From Batillaria attramentaria (lineage: Eukaryota > Mollusca > Gastropoda > Batillariidae): DNA of 64,000 bases. Within the stretch, counting starts at the first letter, position 1. The number at the start of each line of letters is the position of its first letter. The stretch lies in the NCBI GenBank assembly GCA_018292915.2, contig JACVVK020000166.1:1002501-1066500 (forward strand), in the 5' to 3' direction. The translations under genes and the position numbers were made by a program. Below the pieces are notes generated by a model, which did no database searches, was not told the DNA's origin, and was given only the letters and a program-made list of their open reading frames with translations. Positions 59,993 to 64,000 of the stretch are shown here, in pieces.

Positions 59993-60960
59993 AAACCTGT
60001 TCCTCCTCCAAGTTTCTGAGTTTGTCCTCGAAGTGTTGCTGGGCACGCGTCAGTTCTTGCTGGTGGCTCTCCTCTGCTGTCAAACGTGCGCATTTCGCCG
60101 ATTCCTATTGAATTAAATGAAATTTAATAACTGCCTGAGACATGCCAGACATTTCCTTTTCGAAATTTCTGAAAACTTAACTGATACCAGCCGATAAAAC
60201 TACAGGTAACTGTCAGCTATTATTACGTGTATATTCATCAGTAACAAAGTTAATTTATGTAGTGGGTGCTTGCTCCCGGTTGGATTAACTAGTTGATGTT
60301 TTACAAAGACTTACAAGGTTTCTCTCAAGATCATGTTTTTCCAACATAAGCTGCTTGATCTTTTCTTCATTCTCTTTTTCAACGCTCTGAAAAAAAAGGA
60401 AGCAAAGCAAAATTGTATCACTGTCATGTACTTCAACGAAATTGTTCCTTTAAAAAAAAATCCAGCCATACAATTCATATTCTATCCTCAATCATCCACC
60501 TCCCCCTCCTCCAGCCCCCCTCCCCCCCCTAAAAAATCTAATCAAAACAAACAAACAAACAAACAAACAAACAAACAAACAAACAAACAAACACGGCAAC
60601 AAAAACGTAGTAACTCCCAGCGCTGGCCTGCTAGTGAAGTCAGCTCCAGTGTGACGTCCCTATCGCTCAGTTACGCCAAATGCGGGAACAGATCTGAGCA
60701 TTTCTCGTATTTTCACACGGCGGCACAGGTTGGATAATTTAAATTGTTAGAACTGACCCGGCAGATTGAAGGCAGCACACACAGCCGGAGAGAAAGAGAG
60801 AGAGAGAGAGAGAGCGTCTTGCATGTCACTGAACCTGTCTCAGTTTCAGCTCCTCCACAATTTCGATTAGTGTAGCCCGAAGGCGAAATATGTCGCTGTG
60901 TGTGAATGGGGAACTGGTGCGTCCTACTGGACGGTTTTCTTGCGCGGATGCGCTATCCAT
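58932..60960 (-). CDS. CCDC73: Gene G: CCDC73-like coiled-coil protein, N-terminal exons (3' end not found)
   Basis: Five minus-strand exons with good splice sites, all phase 0 except the last end: 60835-60960 (Met at 60960), 60315-60386, 59997-60104, 59622-59696, 58932-59106, the last ending in phase 1 at a strong donor (G|GTGAGT). They give 185 residues of nearly continuous coiled coil. From remembered human CCDC73 the match is colinear: VEELKLRQ against VEELRMRR; NLEEEQKQFHVLKTCAEKEM with a similar ALEEEKGKYQ segment; LAKYGLEKRVKELEAKL against VSKYSLQKKVSEMEQKV; SRLDKN against HEKLEQN. Human CCDC73 is far longer, and no further exon is visible to the left, so the gene is either split by a long intron over gene F or truncated. 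A tRNA SINE with target-site duplication lies in intron 4. It starts 518 bp from RIOK3, head to head. Molecular function is poorly known. Confidence 0.6.
59293..59459 (+). mobile_element. tRNA-Arg(TCT)-derived SINE, copy 3, with 12-bp target-site duplication
   Basis: The best-preserved copy: GGGAGCCGGGGTGGTCGAAT, GGTAGAGCG (A box), GGACTTCTAATGC (CTTCTAA anticodon loop of tRNA-Arg-TCT), GAGTTCGATCCCGG (B box), body TTTGATATCACC and GTGGTGGAAAAGGACGTTAA, then poly(C). It is flanked by perfect 12-bp direct repeats GCATATTCCTTC (59281-59292 and 59460-59471), showing insertion by target-primed reverse transcription. It lies in intron 4 of gene G, antisense to it. Confidence 0.92.
59885..59990 (+). 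repeat. (GT)n-(GA)15 abutting the gene G exon 3 donor
   Basis: The plus-strand tract runs to 59990, only six bases from the minus-strand donor (GTTTGC, 59996-59991). The pre-mRNA of gene G thus reads donor, (UC)n, (AC)n. Confidence 0.85.
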
Positions 60961-61478
60961 CTTGCTGTGATTCGACACGCTCGCCGTGGTCTTTTAGTTC
61001 AAAGATATCAGATTTCCAGGTCATGTATAGTCAGTATTTTTCTCGTTGGAGAGTCCCGCGAAAACGAAACCAGGTTAGATTTGTGTCGGCTGTCACATGC
61101 GCGGGATTTTTTCCTTTTTCATCACTAACTCTTAGGCACTTCTCTTTCAAAACTAATCCTTTAAATTTCACTCATGATTCGACTCAAAGAGCGAAACGAA
61201 AACCGACAAATTTCCCTGTCGTCTGCTAACAACGACTTACTTTATTTTCGCACTAAAGAGCTCCACAACGCGGAAGTTGTAACGGTGCCAAAAATAGGAC
61301 AACTTTCTGTTCTTGCATACTTCCGCTGACACCACGCTTAGCCTTGAGCCAAAAAAAGAACCAGCAGTGGCTACATAAGGGGAACATTTTCCCCTTCTTC
61401 GGATAAGTTTTAGAGTTTTTAAACAGTCTGGAGTCAGTTTATTCTGTTCGCGTGAAAGACAAAACTCAAAGAAAAGAA
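60961..61478. promoter_or_regulatory. Putative bidirectional promoter between gene G and RIOK3
   Basis: Only 518 bp separate the two divergent start codons. No TATA box is evident. Two ETS-like sites in opposite orientation occur at 61271-61277 (CGGAAGT) and 61319-61325 (ACTTCCG). Two IRF/ISRE-like sequences occur at 61060-61071 (GAAAACGAAACC, a match to GAAANNGAAA) and 61193-61204 (GAAACGAAAACC). Motif matches are short and could be chance. Confidence 0.45.
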
Positions 61479-63815
61479 ATGGCAGCCCCGATAACGTCAA
61501 GTCCATGGGGTAAAACACAGACTACGATGCCGTGTTCACTGGAAGATGTTATGAGTGAACAGCTGGCAACACAGCTGCAAGAAAATGATACAGAGCCTGA
61601 AGTTTCCAGGTACGCGAGACTTCCTTGAATGAATTTGTTATATTTAGTTCGATATGTATATGGTATTATAATGTTTGTATCGTCATAATTATGCCATTAT
61701 GGTGTGATGTAACGTTTTTCGGCTGTTTCAGAATTCCATGATATGAAATTGAAAAGCCTTTGGGATGAGTATATGAATCAATCAGTCCATAATCAGTCAA
61801 TCCATACTTGTTATTGGTACACGAGGAAAACATCCCAGCATATCATGAAAAATACGTATACATGGACAACAGTGAGACAGAGACATAACTCAACATAGAC
61901 AATCAGCAGAAGTTTTTACTCAGTGACAGTTGTGCTACAATTACATGTAAATAACAAAACTTTTCACTGATTTCTTCTCGTTTTCAGTGCAAAAATTGAA
62001 CCGCAGGCAGCAGCTGCAGCAGTACAAGATGATGATATGGCAGCCATTTTGGCTGCAGCAGGAGTAGAGGAAGGAGACATGAGCAGTGATGAAATGATAG
62101 CTCGCATGCTACAGCTTCAGTTTGACAGAGAACACAATGCCATGCTTGAGCGAGAACAAAAAAAGTACAATGGCACTAGCAAAGGTGAGCTACTTGTCAT
62201 GTCTTTCTTTCAAAGGAATTTTTGACACTTACTTACAAAATGCAGTCATGTACACTTGCTGTTAAAGGGTGGACTCTCCATAACAAACTGCAGTTGAACG
62301 AGGATAAGATGGAGGCTCTTTTGGTTTTTTCAAAATGTTCAGATCTGCCCTCTTCTTTTAAGATTGGACAGACTGACATTCATTTTTCTCAATCTGCAAG
62401 GAATTTAGGGGTCATTTTTGACAGCACTCTGTCGATGAGAGAACAGGTGAATAAGGTCTGTCAGTGTTGCTACTTTGAGCTTCGGCGCATTTCGTCCATT
62501 AGGAAGTACCTGACCACTGACTCTACAAAGACCTTAGTGACTTCACTCGTTCTCTCTCGCCTAGATTATTGTAACTCGCTCCTTGCCGGTCTTCCTCAAA
62601 ATCAGTTAGACAAAATTCAAAAAGTAATGAACTGTGTCTTATCTTCAAAACACCAAAGCGCCAACATGTCTCTCCTCTCCTATCTGATCTGCACTGGCTG
62701 TCCATCCAAAACAGAATTCATTATAAACTTGCCACTCTCTGCTACAACATTATCTCAGGTTCTGCTCCCCCCTATCTGTCCGCTCTCATTCAGCTCTACA
62801 CACCATCCCGCAACCTCCGTTCTTCCTCTGACACCCGTCTTCTCCGTATTCCCATCCGCCGGAAAAAGTTTCAGGGCCAGCGTGCGTTTTCATACATTGG
62901 TCCTGTAGTTTGGAACGGCCTGCCCTCTCACATCCGCCATGCTCAGTCGTTAGCAGTCTTTAAATCTCAACTTAAAACACATCTTTTCTCCATGCAGTAG
63001 AACCAACCCCCCCACTCCATCTCTGCATGCCACCTCAGGGTTGCACATTTTCCACAGCTTCTATAGGACAAAGTGTCCTGGAAACAGCAAAGTGATAGGA
63101 CACAGTGTCCTGGCCACTTAGTGGCAATACAAATTTTAATAGGACAAATGTCCGCTTGAGGTGGGAAAAATAGGACATTTGAAATTTTTATAGGTCAATG
63201 TCCTGGGACCGACTTAAATGTGCAACCCTGCCACCTGCAAAAAAAAATCAGTGTGTGTGTGTGTGTGTTGTGTGTTGTAAGTTATATGCGCTGTTTTTAT
63301 GTTATGTTTATGTACGCGCCCTGAGCTCTTGCGAGATGGGGCGCCACAAATACCCTTTATTATTATTACCCCTCTTGCGGCTCTAGCCTAGAAAATTGCC
63401 TGTAATCACAGATCTGGTTACTCTGAGTCAGAGTTAAGTTTACAACACTTTTTGTATGTTGTATAGGTATATGTGTTGATGCTGAAAAGTTTATAAAGAT
63501 AAACATTGTGATGTCTTTAGTTTACACCACTTCTAAAGTTCTGTTACAGGTTTGAGTTTCCACTATACAGTTCTTGTTTTTCTGAATTTTCTTTTTTTTT
63601 TAGCTCTGCTACAGAAAATTAAGTATGTCTTACTCTACTAAGGTGTCTAAGCTGGTATTTCGGTAAAAAAAAAAAAAAAAAAATCATTTATCGTAATTTT
63701 TACTTTTTAGTGACTATTTCATTTGAGAACTACAAAACATCCCATCCTGTCTATGATGATGATGAGGAGGAGGAAGATGAGGAGGAGGATGACCTTCCAC
63801 AGAAGACAAAATGGG
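61479..63815 (+). CDS. RIOK3: RIOK3, atypical RIO-family serine/threonine kinase, first three exons (partial, 144 residues)
   Basis: Exons 61479-61609, 61988-62184, 63711-63815 (phases 2, 1, 1), each with GT-AG borders; the gene continues beyond the window. Recognised from the N-terminal signatures of animal RIOK3: MPCSLEDVMSEQLATQL, DEMIARMLQLQFDREHNAML, an EEKKFNG-like EQKKYNG, and VTISFENYKTSHP followed by an acidic run (DDDDEEEEDEEEDD). In human RIOK3 the catalytic RIO domain lies further downstream, so no kinase motif is expected here. RIOK3 associates with pre-40S ribosomal particles and in vertebrates modulates RIG-I/MDA5 interferon signalling. Met at 61479 is the first in frame and gives the family-typical distance to the CSLEDVMSEQLA motif. 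Intron 2 (62185-63710) carries a LINE remnant and a nested MITE. Confidence 0.93.
62235..63370 (+). mobile_element. LINE remnant (L2/CR1-like reverse transcriptase C-terminus and 3' end) in RIOK3 intron 2
   Basis: The translated segment shows the conserved end of non-LTR retrotransposon ORF2: WTLHNKLQLNEDKMEALLV, SARNLGVIFDSTLSM, FELRRISSIRKYL, TLVTSLVLSRLDYCNSLLAG. It is broken by at least one frameshift near 62630 (deletion after MNC); the expected downstream motifs (YTPSRNLRSSSDTR, VVWNGLP) appear in other frames. The 3' UTR contains a nested hAT-like MITE (63036-63230) and ends GCGCCCTGAGCTCTTGCGAG ... (ATT)n at about 63367. It is 5'-truncated and dead; the long open frame here is not a host gene. 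Confidence 0.85.
63036..63230. mobile_element. hAT-like MITE nested in the LINE, with target-site duplication
   Basis: Perfect 15-bp terminal inverted repeats CAGGGTTGCACATTT / AAATGTGCAACCCTG bound 195 bp and are flanked by CCACCT direct repeats (63030-63035 and 63231-63236). The interior repeats AGGACA/TGTCCT blocks about five times, like subterminal transposase-binding motifs. A CAGGG terminus is typical of hAT elements, which normally make 8-bp duplications, so the superfamily is tentative. Confidence 0.85.
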
Positions 63816-64000
63816 GTAAGCGTACTTGTCGTAGTTTGTAAGCAGTTGACAGAAAATCCCTTGTGTCTGCAAGAAATGAAGCTTTGCTCTTGCACTTTAC
63901 TTCTCTGTCTTCTGTTTGTAAATTATATGATTAGTCATATATTTTTCAGATGGTCATTAAAAGTACCGTTTATCACACCTGCTTCTGCTTACCTGCTCAT
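63816..64000 (+). other. Start of RIOK3 intron 3
   Basis: GTAAGC donor at 63816, then AT-rich intronic sequence to the window edge. Exon 4 is outside the window. Confidence 0.7.

Noticed and set aside
62222..62908. 228-codon open frame taken as a host gene or RIOK3 exon
   Set aside because: It has LINE reverse-transcriptase motifs, is frameshifted and lies between good RIOK3 splice sites that join in frame without it.

Overview
This is a eukaryotic (metazoan) nuclear genome window. Its genes are split by GT-AG introns, it is full of (GT/CA)n and (GA/TC)n microsatellites, tRNA-derived SINEs, MITEs and a LINE 3' end, and one gene is a clear RIOK3 orthologue. The repeat style and the CARD-gene content fit a lophotrochozoan, most likely a mollusc and perhaps a gastropod. 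The class is inference only. There are no bacterial features, CRISPR arrays or functional tRNA/rRNA genes that I can support.

Layout. About 0.6-2.3 kb is a nested fold-back (inverted repeat), and 2.3-10.9 kb is repeat-rich and gene-free, including a 110-nt poly(G) tract at 7.02 kb and a satellite split by a SINE at 9.5-10.1 kb. From 10.98 to 58.16 kb there are six genes in tandem, all on the + strand, called A-F here. A (10983-13500) and B (18219-20631) are coiled-coil proteins ending in a CHORD-like Cys/His zinc-binding domain. C (25303-27734), D (33740-40504) and E (46271-51387) begin with, or carry near the N-terminus, a CRADD/RAIDD-type CARD followed by coiled coil. F (55179-58163) has coiled coil but no CARD; in its place is a Lys-rich N-terminus with an N-myristoylation consensus. 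On the right, gene G on the - strand (60960 down to at least 58932) looks like the N-terminal exons of CCDC73. It is head-to-head with the first three exons of RIOK3 (+, from 61479, running off the window). RIOK3 intron 2 contains a decayed LINE, and a hAT-like MITE sits inside that LINE.

How the genes relate. Most of A-F share a helical segment just before the coiled coil; in A-D it ends in a (Q)-x-E-R signature. The CARD in C, D and E is split by a phase-0 intron and followed by a phase-1 intron; A and F keep a phase-1 junction at the corresponding place although the sequence upstream of it is unrelated. This points to one ancestral gene that was tandemly duplicated and re-headed or re-tailed with CARD, CHORD-like zinc module or a myristoylated tail. 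The array therefore has oligomerising (CARD), scaffolding (coiled coil), possibly membrane-anchored (F) and zinc-binding (A, B) members. An innate-immune or cell-death signalling role is a hypothesis from the domains, not something the sequence proves.

Limits. Gene models are made by eye from reading frames and splice consensus; 5' UTR exons, polyadenylation sites and alternative exons are mostly unresolved, and family names were assigned from remembered motifs without a database search.
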